Made by a program: the position numbers and the translations under genes. 43,281 nt of DNA. Source: CBFGWV01 sp965652545 (GTDB taxonomy: Bacteria > Pseudomonadota > Gammaproteobacteria > Competibacterales > Competibacteraceae). Of the stretch, positions 43,257 through 43,281 are shown piece by piece (positions within the stretch are counted from its first letter, which is position 1; every line of letters begins with the position of its first letter). Location: contig CBFGWV010000015.1 of NCBI GenBank assembly GCA_965652545.1, positions 1 through 43,281 of the forward strand, given 5' to 3'. The notes under the pieces were generated by a model. It saw only the letters and a list, made by a program, of their open reading frames with translations. It was not told the DNA's origin and did no database searches.

Positions 43257-43281
43257 CCCCTCTCCCCTGGCGGGAGAGGGG
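43257..43281. repeat. CCCCTCTCCC palindrome at the window's right edge
   Basis: CCCCTCTCCC (43257-43266) pairs with GGGAGAGGGG (43272-43281) around CTGGC. This short form occurs as a widespread intergenic repeat in many gammaproteobacteria in my recollection. The element may continue past the edge; it lies just upstream of the PfkB gene. Confidence 0.6.

Overview
The window is a GC-rich (about 65% by eye), gene-dense bacterial chromosomal segment. Gene families and the style of its intergenic repeats suggest a gammaproteobacterium, possibly halotolerant (BCCT transporter, UspF/G-like protein, large mechanosensitive channel). The genus cannot be fixed from sequence alone; Ectothiorhodospiraceae- or Halomonadaceae-like is a guess. 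No rRNA, tRNA, CRISPR array, transposase or integrase was seen. Most of the content is solute uptake and catabolism of small organic acids, amino acids and possibly aromatic or halogenated acids.

Region 1 (1-9.2 kb): the 3' end of a formylglycine-generating-enzyme-type gene runs off the left edge. It converges on a minus-strand five-gene branched-chain amino-acid-type ABC operon (livKHMGF order). Divergent from that operon are a fluoroacetate-dehalogenase-like hydrolase and a translationally coupled ATP-grasp protein. A CGNR zinc-finger regulator followed by a lipoprotein gene lies divergent from an orphan LivH-like permease. Region 2 (9.2-16.8 kb): a second, plus-strand liv operon (livHMGF, a DUF6867-like membrane protein, livK) ends in a strong intrinsic terminator. 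A second Asp-nucleophile alpha/beta hydrolase diverges from a second CGNR regulator across a 7-bp inverted repeat.

Region 3 (16.8-29 kb): this looks like a quinate/shikimate utilisation block. It holds a minus-strand TRAP transporter operon (dctPQM) ending in an NAD-type quinate/shikimate dehydrogenase, a divergent tripartite tricarboxylate-type transporter (tctCBA), then a HAD phosphatase, an AEC-family carrier, a FadR-type GntR regulator and a QuiC1-type 3-dehydroshikimate dehydratase with an HPPD-like C-terminal half. Together they could import shikimate or quinate and convert it to protocatechuate; 3-dehydroquinate dehydratase and ring-cleavage genes are not in the window. Region 4 (28.7-35.3 kb): pterin-carbinolamine dehydratase, a LysR regulator divergent from a BCCT transporter plus UspA-type protein, and an SLC13-type permease downstream of an AGE-family sugar isomerase. 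Region 5 (35.4-43.3 kb): housekeeping-like genes: GNAT acetyltransferase, a second ATP-grasp protein, HlyU-like protein, methyltransferase, MscS-type channel, an EF-G paralogue and a PfkB sugar kinase.

The most unusual structure is non-coding. Two 114-nt elements (16814-16927 and 32175-32288) share a 52-nt core that is 49/52 identical, yet each is enclosed by 31-nt inverted arms that are largely different between the copies and nearly perfectly self-complementary within each copy. Both sit between convergent genes, as does a third, unrelated 113-nt palindromic element at 200-312. An 85-nt inverted array of AT-rich heptamers lies between livK and livH of the first liv operon.
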